Positions 1 to 8,519 of a stretch of DNA of 64,000 nt are shown in pieces. The position numbers and the translations under genes are program-made. The first letter of the stretch is position 1; each line of letters starts with the position of its first letter. Under the pieces are notes generated by a model. The model saw only the letters and a list, made by a program, of their open reading frames with translations. It ran no database searches and was not told the DNA's origin. Source of the stretch: Desulfuromonas acetoxidans DSM 684 (GTDB lineage Bacteria; Desulfobacterota; Desulfuromonadia; Desulfuromonadales; Desulfuromonadaceae). The stretch covers positions 17,911 through 81,910 of the forward strand of contig NZ_AAEW02000018.1 in NCBI RefSeq assembly GCF_000167355.1, in the 5' to 3' direction.

Positions 1-479
1 GGCTGTGCCAGCGGACAACTGCGCCGTCCCAGATAGGGGGTAAAAATCGGCTTTTTGATCGCCCTTTCCAGATCAGCCAGTGAAACGGTGGCTCCAGCAT
101 CGACCCAAATTGCAACGGTGAATTCAGCGTCTTGAAGGTATTCCCGCCACGTCTGGATGGTTTCATGACTTTTTAAACCACTGTAATTCTGGCGCGCGTC
201 CTGAACGGTGTGGTAATCCGTCATTTTAATCACCGTTAAAGGACAAGTGCTGCCTGCTGTTTTGACATGACGAACCTCTTTGCGTACCGCAAAATGAACA
301 CTGTCCGCCAACTGTTGCAAGCGACCATGCTCGTTACGACGAATTCCAAGGCAGGCACCGAGCAAACCAAGTAGAGCGCTGAGCGTCGGAAAATTTCCCG
401 ACGAGCGGGTCCCCTCAAAACTATGTTCACCCCAGGCCTGCATCGGACCTTGTAGTTTGAGAATCAGAAAATCCTCCAT
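1..479 (-). CDS. cas5e: Cas5e, Cascade subunit (partial, runs off left edge)
   Basis: Cas5 subunit of the type I-E Cascade surveillance complex, which holds the 5' handle of the crRNA. The minus-strand frame from ATG at 479 is open to base 1 and gives about 159 residues. It starts MEDFLILKLQGPMQAWGEH, the typical Cas5e opening (LxLxGPMQAWG). Further on it carries a TPYLGRRSCPLA stretch, also typical of the family. The true C-terminus lies outside the window. Only 3 bases separate it from the cas7e stop, so translation is probably coupled. It is the last cas gene visible; cas6e, cas1, cas2 and the array would be expected further left. The family call is firm. Confidence 0.93.
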   Translation of the reverse strand, partial: MEDFLILKLQGPMQAWGEHSFEGTRSSGNFPTLSALLGLLGACLGIRRNEHGRLQQLADSVHFAVRKEVRHVKTAGSTCPLTVIKMTDYHTVQDARQNYSGLKSHETIQTWREYLQDAEFTVAIWVDAGATVSLADLERAIKKPIFTPYLGRRSCPLAQ

Positions 480-482
480 AGC

Positions 483-1577
483 TTACCCCTCACCATTATT
501 GCGCACCCAGGTTTTCAATTCTTCAAGGTTCGTCTTGACAGCAATCCCCTCTGGAATTTCTGATTTTGCCAAGGAAAACTGCGCGCACTGTTCATCCAGA
601 CCGTATCCGATATGCACACGTTGCCAATAATCCTGCAGTGCCGTCATTGAGGGTTCCCGAAAGCCACTGCCGTTATGTTGCATGATGGGTTTTTCAAAAG
701 CATTCGCGAGAGAAATGGGAAGGTCGGAAAACGAAACCAGCGCCAGATCCGCCACATTGTGTGCAGCAAAACTCTGTTGCTTGGCCGAAGGAACCACGGT
801 CGCCATCATGTACAAAAGGTGGGAAGCAATTTCCAACGCTTTTTCCCGTGATGCGTTGCCAAGATTTTCCTGCAATTGGCCGAGATTCAGGCTGGCATAA
901 CGATAAAAGACGCCACTGGAAAATTCCTGCGTATCAAGATGACCAGAACCTTGTTCCTGAAGGTCATCCACGGCGGTAAACCAGTCAATATCGGAATCAA
1001 CAGCGTGTGTCGTTAAAGCGTGCGCCATAGCCAGAGCACCATCCACCTGACCAAGCTCACTGAGCAAGCCGGAGGTTGCCATGCGTCCAGACAGGGCTAT
1101 ATCCAGTCCGCCAACCAATGTCTTGCGCATGGATTCGACAGAGTCTTTCAGTTGTTTGATCAAGGCCTTGTCATCCACTCCCTCGTTCTGAGCCTTTTTG
1201 ACCTGTTCACAAAACCAGGAAAACTCTTCAAGCGCCCAGGGAGCAACGGCATCCCCTTCGACAATGCCATCAACGGCAACATCTTTTTCAATCAAAAGTT
1301 TCATTGTTTTTTCAATAATCTCAACAGGGAAACGGCCCTCAAGTTCCGCAATAAACCTGTCCCGCAATTGACTCAGATGCTTTGTTCTAATGCTACCTTC
1401 ACCCAGGTTGTCCGCATAATAATCGCTTTTTCTCATAGCGCGTTTAAGGCTCTGACTGGAAACACGTACCCGGCGAACACCACCGAAAATTGCAGATTTC
1501 TGCATGTTCATGTCATCACGGTTCAGACAGGAAGGGCTATGGGAAATCAGGATGTGAAAATTGACGTAATTCTTCAT
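483..1577 (-). CDS. cas7e: Cas7e (CasC/Cse4), Cascade backbone subunit
   Basis: Forms the six-copy helical backbone of type I-E Cascade along the crRNA spacer. It has 364 residues, the normal size for the family. The N-terminus ([21 protein letters not shown]) and the following [19 protein letters not shown] segment are characteristic of Cas7e, and a [14 protein letters not shown] stretch lies near residue 260. The ATG at 1577 is preceded by a strong GGAGG about 8 bases upstream. It sits 15 bases after cse2 and 3 bases before cas5e in one minus-strand operon. If the upstream IS element blocks read-through, this gene would be starved of transcript. Confidence 0.95.
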   Translation of the reverse strand: MKNYVNFHILISHSPSCLNRDDMNMQKSAIFGGVRRVRVSSQSLKRAMRKSDYYADNLGEGSIRTKHLSQLRDRFIAELEGRFPVEIIEKTMKLLIEKDVAVDGIVEGDAVAPWALEEFSWFCEQVKKAQNEGVDDKALIKQLKDSVESMRKTLVGGLDIALSGRMATSGLLSELGQVDGALAMAHALTTHAVDSDIDWFTAVDDLQEQGSGHLDTQEFSSGVFYRYASLNLGQLQENLGNASREKALEIASHLLYMMATVVPSAKQQSFAAHNVADLALVSFSDLPISLANAFEKPIMQHNGSGFREPSMTALQDYWQRVHIGYGLDEQCAQFSLAKSEIPEGIAVKTNLEELKTWVRNNGEG

Positions 1578-1592
1578 GGGTTATTCCTCCGA

Positions 1593-2060
1593 TTATTTAT
1601 CTGACTGATTGATGAAAAAATCTTCGAGCAAATCACGTTTACTGCGTTCGTTGTAATCCCAGTACCACAGCTGTTTTGCCATAAGCGGCCAATGCACTTT
1701 AGGTTCAACCTGTTTGAGGATACGGCGCAACTGGATCATGTCGTTGGGGGTCTGGTTGCGGATCACCTGGATCATGCGGCTTTCGGAAACTGCTGGTCGC
1801 TCTCCTTTGCGGCCACCTGCCAAAGCAGCCCCTAAAGAAATCTTTTGTTCCGTATGCTCAATGCAGGGCAGGCAAAAAATCAGCCTTTGATAGGCTTTCT
1901 TTTGCCATTCTTTTTCTCCGCGTCCGCCGAACAGACGATAAAAGGCCGGCACTTCCAGCAGATCGTCCGGTTTGGTGCAGCGTCTCAATTCAGCTTTGGA
2001 ACCATTCGGCAAAGACTTCCAGGCCTGGTACAGCTCCATAAAATCATTTTCTTTTGTCAT
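1593..2060 (-). CDS. cse2: Cse2 (CasB), Cascade small subunit
   Basis: Small helical subunit of type I-E Cascade; two copies line the belly of the complex and stabilise the displaced DNA strand. About 155 residues with the basic, helix-rich composition of the family, including a FYRLFGGRGEKEWQKKAYQRL segment and an MIQLRRILKQV segment near the C-terminus. I start it at ATG 2060 rather than the TTG at 2063 because the ATG follows GAAGGAGGGGGGAG. Its first 17 bases overlap the end of the ancestral cse1 frame (see the remnant at 2044-2140), a normal arrangement in this operon type. Confidence 0.93.
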   Translation of the reverse strand: MTKENDFMELYQAWKSLPNGSKAELRRCTKPDDLLEVPAFYRLFGGRGEKEWQKKAYQRLIFCLPCIEHTEQKISLGAALAGGRKGERPAVSESRMIQVIRNQTPNDMIQLRRILKQVEPKVHWPLMAKQLWYWDYNERSKRDLLEDFFINQSDK

Positions 2061-2140
2061 CAACTCCCCCCTCCTTCAGAGGTTTAAGTGCGTTGAGGTG
2101 TTTAAAAAGAACCCGACGGGCTATCGCCATAGTGTGAATC
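2044..2140 (-). pseudogene. Severed 3' end of cse1 (31 codons plus stop)
   Basis: On the minus strand this stretch is open and encodes a basic tail containing AIARRVLFKHLNALKPLK, ending in TGA at 2046-2044 inside the start of cse2. It has no start codon or ribosome site of its own in the right place. If bases 2144-3365 and one copy of the AGA target duplication are removed, it joins in frame to the cse1 body after ...LSDPN. The restored protein is about 507 residues, close to the roughly 500 usual for Cse1. It is the original C-terminus cut off by the insertion sequence. Confidence 0.85.
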
Positions 2141-2204
2141 AGAGGGTTCTACCCCGAATTTACGGACACTTCAAAAAAGCCTATAGTGGGCTAAAGGAGT
2201 GTTT

Positions 2205-2492
2205 ATGTCTAAGAGAAGAAAATTCAGTCAGGAATTTAAACGTGGGGCAGTAGAACAGGCTTGCCAGCCTAATGTCAGTTGCGCTCAGGTTGCAAGAGAA
2301 CTCGGTATCAATGCCAACCTGCTTTCACGGTGGAAGCGAGAGGCTGAGGCAGAGGGCCGCCATGCCTTTGGCGGGACTGGAAATCCCAGAGATGATGAGG
2401 TTGCAGCTCTTAAACGTGAATTAGCCCGGGTAAAAAAGGAACGGGATTTTTTACGCGAAGCGGCAACGTTCTTTGCCAGGGAGTCGTCCTGA
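2205..2492 (+). CDS. IS3-family transposase OrfA (helix-turn-helix subunit)
   Basis: DNA-binding N-terminal half of the IS transposase, 95 residues. It begins [19 protein letters not shown] and has the usual helix-turn-helix ([19 protein letters not shown]), then a leucine-zipper-like helix ([22 protein letters not shown]). I start it at ATG 2205, 5 bases after AAAGGAG, instead of the upstream GTG at 2199. The A6G slippery run at 2432-2438 lies near its end and would let some ribosomes shift by -1 into OrfB, giving the OrfAB transposase. Confidence 0.9.
   Translation: MSKRRKFSQEFKRGAVEQACQPNVSCAQVARELGINANLLSRWKREAEAEGRHAFGGTGNPRDDEVAALKRELARVKKERDFLREAATFFARESS
2432..2438 (+). other. A6G slippery site for programmed -1 frameshift
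   Basis: The bases AAAAAAG lie in the OrfA phase as A AAA AAG, the classic IS3-family slippage heptamer. OrfB is in the -1 frame relative to OrfA and its frame is open from this point through to 3349. A fused OrfAB protein is therefore the expected active transposase. The slip itself is inferred from the pattern. Confidence 0.7.
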
Positions 2493-3349
2493 AGTATCAG
2501 GCGGTTCAACGTTGTCGCAATGAATTTCCTATTCGCTTGATGTGTCGTTGCCTCAAAGTTTCTCACAGTGGTTATTATGACTGGGAGAAAAGATCCCCCA
2601 GCACACGACAGATTGACAACGAGCGTCTACTGAAGCGCATTCGTGAAATCCATGAAGACAGCAACGGTGCCATTGGTGTTCCGCGTATGCATGAAGACCT
2701 TCGGGAAACCGGAGAGACTGCAAGTAAAAATCGCATTGCTCGTTTAATGGCTTCAGCCGGACTTCAAGGCTGGCCGCGAAAGAAAAAACGAGGTCGATAT
2801 CACACACCAGTTGTAGTCCCTGCCGATGTTCAGAATCAGTTGCAGCGTGATTTTAAGGCATTGGAACCAGAACAAAAATGGGTCACAGACATCACAGAAC
2901 TCAAGACCGGCGAAGGAAAACTTTATCTGTGTGTTGTCATCGATCTGTTCAGCAAGTTGGTCGTTGGCTGGTCAATGCACCATCGCCAAGACCGGCAGAT
3001 GGTGATCCGTGCCGTTGAAATGGCCGTGTGGCAACGTCAAGAAAGTAACCATGTGATTTTGCATTCGGATCGCAGCAGTCAATTTCGCAGCACGGACTAC
3101 CAAAGATTCTTGAAGGAGAACGCCCTGGTTTGCTCCATGAGTGCTGTTGGTCATTGTGGAGATAACGCAGCCTGCGAGGGATTCTTTGGTGTTCTCAAGC
3201 GAGAACGCACAAATCGGATGAGATATCCGACAATGGATGCCGCCAAAGCGGATCTATTCAACTATATTGAACGCTTCCATAATCCACGAATGAGGAAAAG
3301 GATTGCTAGACGTGATATGGAGTTTCAGTTGTTTTCAAACCGTCCGTAG
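2489..3349 (+). CDS. IS3-family transposase OrfB (DDE integrase domain)
   Basis: Catalytic part of the transposase (rve integrase fold). The DDE residues are visible in [17 protein letters not shown] (first Asp), [10 protein letters not shown] (second Asp) and [14 protein letters not shown] (Glu). The second motif has Ser where most relatives have Gly (HSDRGSQ). The N-terminal helical domain reads [13 protein letters not shown]. The start is uncertain. A CTG at 2489 overlaps the OrfA stop and precedes the conserved [15 protein letters not shown] segment; a TTG-ATG pair lies at 2537-2542. In practice it is probably made as the OrfAB fusion by frameshifting. Confidence 0.9.
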   Translation: MKYQAVQRCRNEFPIRLMCRCLKVSHSGYYDWEKRSPSTRQIDNERLLKRIREIHEDSNGAIGVPRMHEDLRETGETASKNRIARLMASAGLQGWPRKKKRGRYHTPVVVPADVQNQLQRDFKALEPEQKWVTDITELKTGEGKLYLCVVIDLFSKLVVGWSMHHRQDRQMVIRAVEMAVWQRQESNHVILHSDRSSQFRSTDYQRFLKENALVCSMSAVGHCGDNAACEGFFGVLKRERTNRMRYPTMDAAKADLFNYIERFHNPRMRKRIARRDMEFQLFSNRP

Positions 3350-4792
3350 AAACGGGGTATAACCCAGATTCGGATCACTTAAATAAGGTTGGACAAGTTC
3401 CTCAAACAGCTCACGGTCAAGGCGGTGCAGGACTTCGCCAAGAGTCAACAGAGTTTCTTTGGGATTCTCAAAGTCCACACTAGCCAGAGCATCAAGAATG
3501 ATTCCTTCGCTACGGCGATAGAATTGCTCTTTGCCCGCTTCATGAACAGCTACTCCGGCGCCCTTGATTTCTTTGTTGTTCATTCCTTTAAAAAAGGTCA
3601 AAAGCGCCTTATTCAAAGCATCACGGTAACCAAGGGCCTTATCCACAATCTCTTGAACCGTTTTCGGATGTTTATTCCAGCCCTGGCCTAAAGAGAGGAG
3701 TTCATGACGGCGTTCCAGAATAGAGGCTTGGTTGTTGCGATAACCGCCGACTGTCAAAGCCAGCCTTCGCAAGCCTAATTCCTGTGCCTGTTTAATCACA
3801 GCAGCCGGCTGTTGACCTGGTGTTTTGGCATCAACCACATCCCGTGCAAAAACAAAGGACCCCAACTGAGTCCATGAGGGTGCGGTTGTGGTGAAGCTCA
3901 CGAATTTTTCTTCTTTCTCCCCTTTTTTCAAAGCAACGATTCTGGCTCCATGAGGATGGGGCCACAAACCTTCAATGCGGTAACTGAATTTGGCCTTATT
4001 GAAGCCCCGATAAACCTCGACATGGTGTTGACCACAACAACTGCATGATCCCCCTTGCTCTGCCTGGCAGAGTTCGATGTGTGCCGGTTGCCAAAACAGT
4101 CCACGAAGAAAACCAATGCTCTGAGCGGCAAAAGTTTCCGGCTTAATAGGGTCTATCCATGTCGGTTTTTGTTTCTTTGTCTTCTGATGCCAGGGCAACA
4201 AGTGGTCAATGTTTTCCTCAGTGAGAACATTCAACCAAATGGTTTGGCGCAAATGTTCTCCCTGCACCAGAGTTGTTACCGGTGCCCCACCGCGCAAGCC
4301 GGCTTTGAACCCGCCACCAAAACCGGGTACGTTCATGGCCTGGTTAAACAAGGCTATCGCTGTACACCCGGCACACAGGGACTCCCCCAAGCCGGATGGA
4401 TTGACAAAACAGCTGTTGGTGGCGCCGGTAACCCCGGCCAGCAGTTTGTCCATCGGAGTCGGTTCTTTTGCCTTGACGTTACGGACTTGCATGAAGGGGG
4501 ATGTTGGATGATCTAGCTGAAACCAATCATTAAAGAATTTGCCCGCGCTATCGAGCAGCTCCCCAGTTAACGGCGTCTTGATTCGCTGTTTCAATGTGGT
4601 GGCGTTGTCCGGTGTTGCCAGGGCCTGGGTCAGACAAATCAACAGCTGCAATGCCGCCAGTTCCATGTCGTCACGTGGCAGGCACAACTCCCAGTGTTCG
4701 TCTCCACAGAGAAGCTGTCGAACTGTTAGCTTCTGCGCCGAGGCTTTACCCTGTAACCGAACAGGTATCCAGGCATCGCTCAATAGATTCAT
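3335..4792 (-). CDS. cse1: Cse1 (CasA), Cascade large subunit, C-terminus replaced by IS sequence
   Basis: Large subunit of type I-E Cascade: recognises the PAM, opens target DNA and recruits Cas3. The 485-residue frame starts [12 protein letters not shown] and contains the typical [15 protein letters not shown] and [15 protein letters not shown] segments near 130-175, plus a CSCCGQHH zinc-type pair near 255. ATG 4792 follows GAGGAGGGAG and overlaps the cas3 stop. The last nine residues (GYTPFLRTV) are read from the right end of the IS element. They replace a native tail of 31 residues that now lies at 2044-2140. The lost part belongs to the C-terminal helical bundle that touches Cse2, so function may be reduced; this is inference. 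Confidence 0.93.
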   Translation of the reverse strand: MNLLSDAWIPVRLQGKASAQKLTVRQLLCGDEHWELCLPRDDMELAALQLLICLTQALATPDNATTLKQRIKTPLTGELLDSAGKFFNDWFQLDHPTSPFMQVRNVKAKEPTPMDKLLAGVTGATNSCFVNPSGLGESLCAGCTAIALFNQAMNVPGFGGGFKAGLRGGAPVTTLVQGEHLRQTIWLNVLTEENIDHLLPWHQKTKKQKPTWIDPIKPETFAAQSIGFLRGLFWQPAHIELCQAEQGGSCSCCGQHHVEVYRGFNKAKFSYRIEGLWPHPHGARIVALKKGEKEEKFVSFTTTAPSWTQLGSFVFARDVVDAKTPGQQPAAVIKQAQELGLRRLALTVGGYRNNQASILERRHELLSLGQGWNKHPKTVQEIVDKALGYRDALNKALLTFFKGMNNKEIKGAGVAVHEAGKEQFYRRSEGIILDALASVDFENPKETLLTLGEVLHRLDRELFEELVQPYLSDPNLGYTPFLRTV

Positions 4793-7446
4793 TTTTTCTC
4801 CCTCCTCAAACCGGTATCCCGGTGATACCGAAAAATTGTCTGTATTCCTTCGGCAATAAATCCCTCTCTTGTCGGCTGCATATTTAACCAGTACCGTTTA
4901 TCCTCCCCCAGAGGGACATCTTTCAAAGCGCCTTTCCACCCTCCTGTTCCCGGCACATTGATACTGTTGAGCGCCAGTATTTCGAGCAACCGGTATTCAT
5001 CCAGCGAGTCCAATAAGTCACCATCCAGTGTCCGGCGACCGGCGTCCGAATCGAGATATGGAATGACCGTCAAACTCATTTCTCCATCGCGGGTCACGGC
5101 GGTGATGCTTTCATCGCTATCGACAAAAGGATTGGAATCTCTGGCCATATTGACCGCCTGGCGTGCTTTATAGCCTTTGATGTAAATTTCATCCTCGAAC
5201 TCACGGTTAGCCTCAGTGATCTCTTCGGGTTCATAGGGCCACGGTTCCTGTTGATAAGCTTTTTCAATCTGGGTCCGGTAAGCCACTGGAAAGACTATCT
5301 GTTCACTTTCAGCAAGAATCTGCTCTGTGCGCCATAAAACGCGCTTGTTGCCATAAACGACTGCAGTACCGCCGTAATCATCGTCGGTCGGCAACACCAC
5401 CGTACACAACCGCTTGGAAAAAGCAGCTGGACGCGTTGCATCATTGATTTCATGGCGATGCAGACGGCCCATGCGCTGAAATAAGAGATCAATGGGGCAG
5501 AGTTGCGTGATGATCCAATCGAAATCGACATCCAGAGATTGCTCCACCACCTGTGTCGCCACCAGAATCCGCCCTTTTTTGCGATTACCGTTAAGTCCAA
5601 AGGTGTGTATGACGCTCTGTTCTTTCACTTGGCGGTCAAGAAAGCGGAACCGGGCATGAAACAGATCAACCGTGATAGAGGCCTCCTTCGCCTGTTTCTT
5701 CAGTTGCTCATAAAGGTTTTGTGCAACATCAACCAGATTACAGATCACCGCCACTTGTGCTCCCGCCGCAGCGGCTGCGATCAACCGCTCTATCAACGAC
5801 GCATCAGGCACCATGCCGTCAAAACGAACGCATTCGACGTTGACAGTAAGCGGGTCCGGTTCATCATCTTCCGCCAACGAAAGCGGCAAAACTTCCCTAT
5901 TGGTGGCACAACTGATGAGAGGATAGGAATCGCGCTCTCGCGACTCTGGCAAATCACTATCCCACGCTGAAAACAGATGCTGTTTTTGGTGAAAAGGCAG
6001 GGTTGCCGACAACAGAATCGCTGATCCACCAGATGCTCGTTGCTGTCGTAGAACCTCTTCCAGCAAACCATACATGTAGGCATCATAAGCGTGCACCTCA
6101 TCGACAATCAGCACACTGCGCCCCACGCCAAAACCTCGCACGAAACGATGCCGGACCGGCAACACCGAAATAAGCACCTGATCAATGGTGCAAACTCCGA
6201 TCTGACCAAGAAAAACCCGTTTGCGACTCTCAGCCAACCATTCACTGCACTTGACCCAGCCGTCCTGTTCATCGCCGTCTTCAACCCTTCCTCGTTTTTT
6301 CAGTTCAGCAAAAGGTTCATTAAATCTGGCAAACCCGTGGGCCAACAGGAGATTGGGAGAATCGGCAAAAAGGATTTTCGCTGCTTTTTCCAAACGACCA
6401 AACATGGCATTAGCAGTCGCCTGGGTTGGTAACGCGAAAATAATCGCCTCAGCCAACCCGCTATCAACGATTTTCCAGGCGTGAGCCAGGGCGGCTTCCG
6501 TTTTACCATTTCCGGTCGGCGCTTCGATGATAGTCAGGGACGGATTGGCTGGAAGATTTTCGGTTAAACACTGTAAAGGTCGAGGAGGCTTTCCAGCAGG
6601 AAGCAAAGCGGCGACTCCAGAGAAAGACTTTGGCTGACCGATGAGGCCGGATAATTGCAGAACTCTTTGAGCATCGGCAGCAATCTTTCCTTCAAAATAA
6701 GATTGAAGATCCTGCGGGGTTTCAAGAAAGGAGAAATCTGTATCGTCACAACGGGAGCCCAGCCAATCGGCAACAGAGCAAAACCCGGCGAGAAAAACGG
6801 CTTGATAAGATGAGAGGCAGGGTGGCTCGCTGGTCATTGATAGGCCCGCCGGAGTCAAAAAAAGCTTTTCAAGAGCGTACAGCCATGCCACCCGAGATTT
6901 GAAATCAATTGAGGCATAACGGTCATCAACCTGGGAGCTGAAGGATAAATCACGCAGGTAGTCGGCATTCTTTAAATGCCCATGATGTCCGGTAACCGCT
7001 TCTATCCAAGGCTTAAAAGCCGCCCACTGCTCAGGATCATTTTCATCCACAAATAGACTATCACCGGTATCCCCCTCGCCGAAAAGCTCCAGAATATCGT
7101 TATGGAACCAATACAGTCCGGCCTCTCCATGCCAGTAGTCCTTACTTTCATTCTTAGAAGGCAGAATGCCATCCGAAAAACCATAGAGCTGTTTGAACGC
7201 AGGATGGCTTTTGAGTTGGAACCGTAAGTCAAACTTTCCGTAATCATGTAAGGCACAGAAAAACAGTAACCAAGCCCGGATTCGAGTTTCATCCTGTCCC
7301 TGACAAAAACGATGACGGATAGCAAAACTTGCATTCCACCATGCAGCTGCCACTGCCGCCACATCCAAACAGTGATAGGGCAACAGATGATAGCGGCCAT
7401 CCTCAGCTGTTTTGCCCCAGTAGGCATAAAATTTTACGAACTCCAT
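4789..7446 (-). CDS. cas3: Cas3, type I-E CRISPR nuclease-helicase
   Basis: Recruited by Cascade to nick and processively degrade target DNA. About 885 residues. The N-terminal HD nuclease domain shows YHCLD near 24-28, HDYGKF near 67-72, WHGEAG near 105-110 and TGHHGH near 152-157. The SF2 helicase follows with Walker A EAPTGNGKTEAA near 330, DEVH in LIVDEVHAYDAYM, SATLP, and motif VI QRMGRLHRH. No key residue is missing. I start at ATG 7446 because TAGGAGGG lies 6 bases upstream; the frame is open 12 codons further without a better site. Its stop overlaps the cse1 start (ATGA). It is the first cas gene of the minus-strand operon. Confidence 0.96.
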   Translation of the reverse strand: MEFVKFYAYWGKTAEDGRYHLLPYHCLDVAAVAAAWWNASFAIRHRFCQGQDETRIRAWLLFFCALHDYGKFDLRFQLKSHPAFKQLYGFSDGILPSKNESKDYWHGEAGLYWFHNDILELFGEGDTGDSLFVDENDPEQWAAFKPWIEAVTGHHGHLKNADYLRDLSFSSQVDDRYASIDFKSRVAWLYALEKLFLTPAGLSMTSEPPCLSSYQAVFLAGFCSVADWLGSRCDDTDFSFLETPQDLQSYFEGKIAADAQRVLQLSGLIGQPKSFSGVAALLPAGKPPRPLQCLTENLPANPSLTIIEAPTGNGKTEAALAHAWKIVDSGLAEAIIFALPTQATANAMFGRLEKAAKILFADSPNLLLAHGFARFNEPFAELKKRGRVEDGDEQDGWVKCSEWLAESRKRVFLGQIGVCTIDQVLISVLPVRHRFVRGFGVGRSVLIVDEVHAYDAYMYGLLEEVLRQQRASGGSAILLSATLPFHQKQHLFSAWDSDLPESRERDSYPLISCATNREVLPLSLAEDDEPDPLTVNVECVRFDGMVPDASLIERLIAAAAAGAQVAVICNLVDVAQNLYEQLKKQAKEASITVDLFHARFRFLDRQVKEQSVIHTFGLNGNRKKGRILVATQVVEQSLDVDFDWIITQLCPIDLLFQRMGRLHRHEINDATRPAAFSKRLCTVVLPTDDDYGGTAVVYGNKRVLWRTEQILAESEQIVFPVAYRTQIEKAYQQEPWPYEPEEITEANREFEDEIYIKGYKARQAVNMARDSNPFVDSDESITAVTRDGEMSLTVIPYLDSDAGRRTLDGDLLDSLDEYRLLEILALNSINVPGTGGWKGALKDVPLGEDKRYWLNMQPTREGFIAEGIQTIFRYHRDTGLRREKK

Positions 7447-7540
7447 TTTTTCCCTCCTAAAAATCACATAACAATAACTCATAGTTACATTCGCAACAGG
7501 CTACGCTCCCCCTCTCCAATCTTCAACAGTTCTAATCTTC

Positions 7541-8017
7541 TTACTCCCGCACCCAACACCCCAGCAACACACCGATCACCAACCACGTCAGCAGTTGCAC
7601 GGCAGTTTTATTGTCGGTGCGCTGATACCAGTGAGGCCAGCGGCGCAGCCAGCGGGAAACGGTGGTGTGATTTTCCAACACCGTAGGCAACTGCCAGCCC
7701 TGGCTGTCGGCCAGCCAGTAGACGGGGATCAACATCAGCCACAGGCCCAGGCCTAGCAAAAACATGGCCAGCACAACCACCAGACCGTAGCTCAAGGCCA
7801 TGACACCGCCGAGGGGCAGGCCGAGCAGCAAGGCTCCGTAGATACCGGATGTGTAGCCGCACCAGACGGTGCCCGCGACAATCATCAGCGCCAGGTAGCG
7901 GGGCAACCAGGATTCGAGGGCATCGAAAAAGGCGACCACCTGGGCAAGCAGGGTTTCGCAAATCCAACTCAGGGCAGTCAAGGTCACGGGGGCTTGGGTG
8001 GCAACGGTGGTGTTCAT
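7541..8017 (-). CDS. Unknown integral membrane protein
   Basis: 158 residues with at least three hydrophobic membrane segments: roughly residues 43-60, 64-80, and the strongly hydrophobic LVVVLAMFLLGLGLWLMLIPV near 80-100. A final segment LLTWLVIGVLLGCWV closes the C-terminus. A Trp/Arg-rich loop (RWLRRWPHWYQRT) precedes the last helix. I start at ATG 8017, 7 bases after AGGAG, rather than the ATG at 8023, which is too close to that site. It ends 94 bases upstream of cas3 on the same strand, so that gap must hold any cas promoter. I do not recognise the family and assign no function. Confidence 0.75.
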   Translation of the reverse strand: MNTTVATQAPVTLTALSWICETLLAQVVAFFDALESWLPRYLALMIVAGTVWCGYTSGIYGALLLGLPLGGVMALSYGLVVVLAMFLLGLGLWLMLIPVYWLADSQGWQLPTVLENHTTVSRWLRRWPHWYQRTDNKTAVQLLTWLVIGVLLGCWVRE

Positions 8018-8328
8018 GGGCATTCTCCTGTCGTGGCGTCAACCCGGATTTTTCACAAAAATCGTCGCAAGAGGCCGGAAAGGGCCGTGGCTGCAAGGCA
8101 CGCGTAGTAAAACGCTCGTAGGCATACTTACAGTCTGCCGAGAACGTTTTTCAAGCGTAACGCAACAGACATAGTCCTTGCCGGATTCGCAGCAGGTCTC
8201 TTGTGAGAAATGCGGGTTCAGTTCATCGTTGAAATAAACGATAAACCGCTGCCGTGACAAAAGATGTCACCCCAAGGCATTTTTTTTGATGTGCTGTGAA
8301 AAAATCAGGTGGGAACGGTTTTAAAGGC
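8018..8328. other. Intergenic stretch without a recognised gene
   Basis: Short frames here lack convincing start sites or recognisable protein signatures. I see no RNA or promoter I can defend. Confidence 0.4.
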
Positions 8329-8519
8329 TGAACCACGGAGGCACGAAGACACGGAGAAAATCGTTTGAAAAAGCTTTGGTTTCTTTGTCCTGAGGACTTG
8401 TGATTCTATGTTGACTTGGCAAAGAGAAGGATGTTTTTTATCTTGGCCATTATCAGATTTGATCGTGAAGTCATCGCGAAGCTAAATGGGGCCCCCGTGA
8501 CTCCGTGGTCAAAAAATCA
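8329..8519. repeat. MITE-like repeat, copy 1 (CACGGAG ends)
   Basis: The left end reads GAACCACGGAGGCACG and the right end, reverse complemented, reads GACCACGGAGTCACGG, so the ends form imperfect terminal inverted repeats. An internal core, ATCAGATTTGATCGTGAAG (8454-8472), recurs inverted in the second copy at 43893-44150. The right end overlaps the stop codon of the WYL regulator. No coding capacity is seen. It is a non-autonomous mobile repeat by structure; the source transposase is not in the window. Confidence 0.65.

Larger units (their letters stand above)
2144..3365 (+). mobile_element. IS3-family insertion sequence in cse1
   Basis: A 1222-bp element with imperfect terminal inverted repeats: the left end starts GGGTTCTACCCCGAATTTAC and the reverse complement of the right end starts GGGTTATACCCCGTTTCTAC. 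A 3-bp direct repeat, AGA, flanks it (2141-2143 and 3366-3368), as expected for IS3-family target duplication. It carries two overlapping transposase frames with an A6G slippery site. It lies on the plus strand, opposite to the cas operon. All key parts look intact, so the insertion appears recent and the element possibly active. The exact outer base is my reading of the repeats. Confidence 0.9.

Noticed and set aside
1..7446. CRISPR array within the window
   Set aside because: No run of 28-29-bp repeats with 32-bp spacers is present; the array must lie beyond the left edge.
8039..8260. 73-codon minus-strand frame between the membrane protein and the WYL gene
   Set aside because: No ribosome site and a composition typical of non-coding intergenic sequence.
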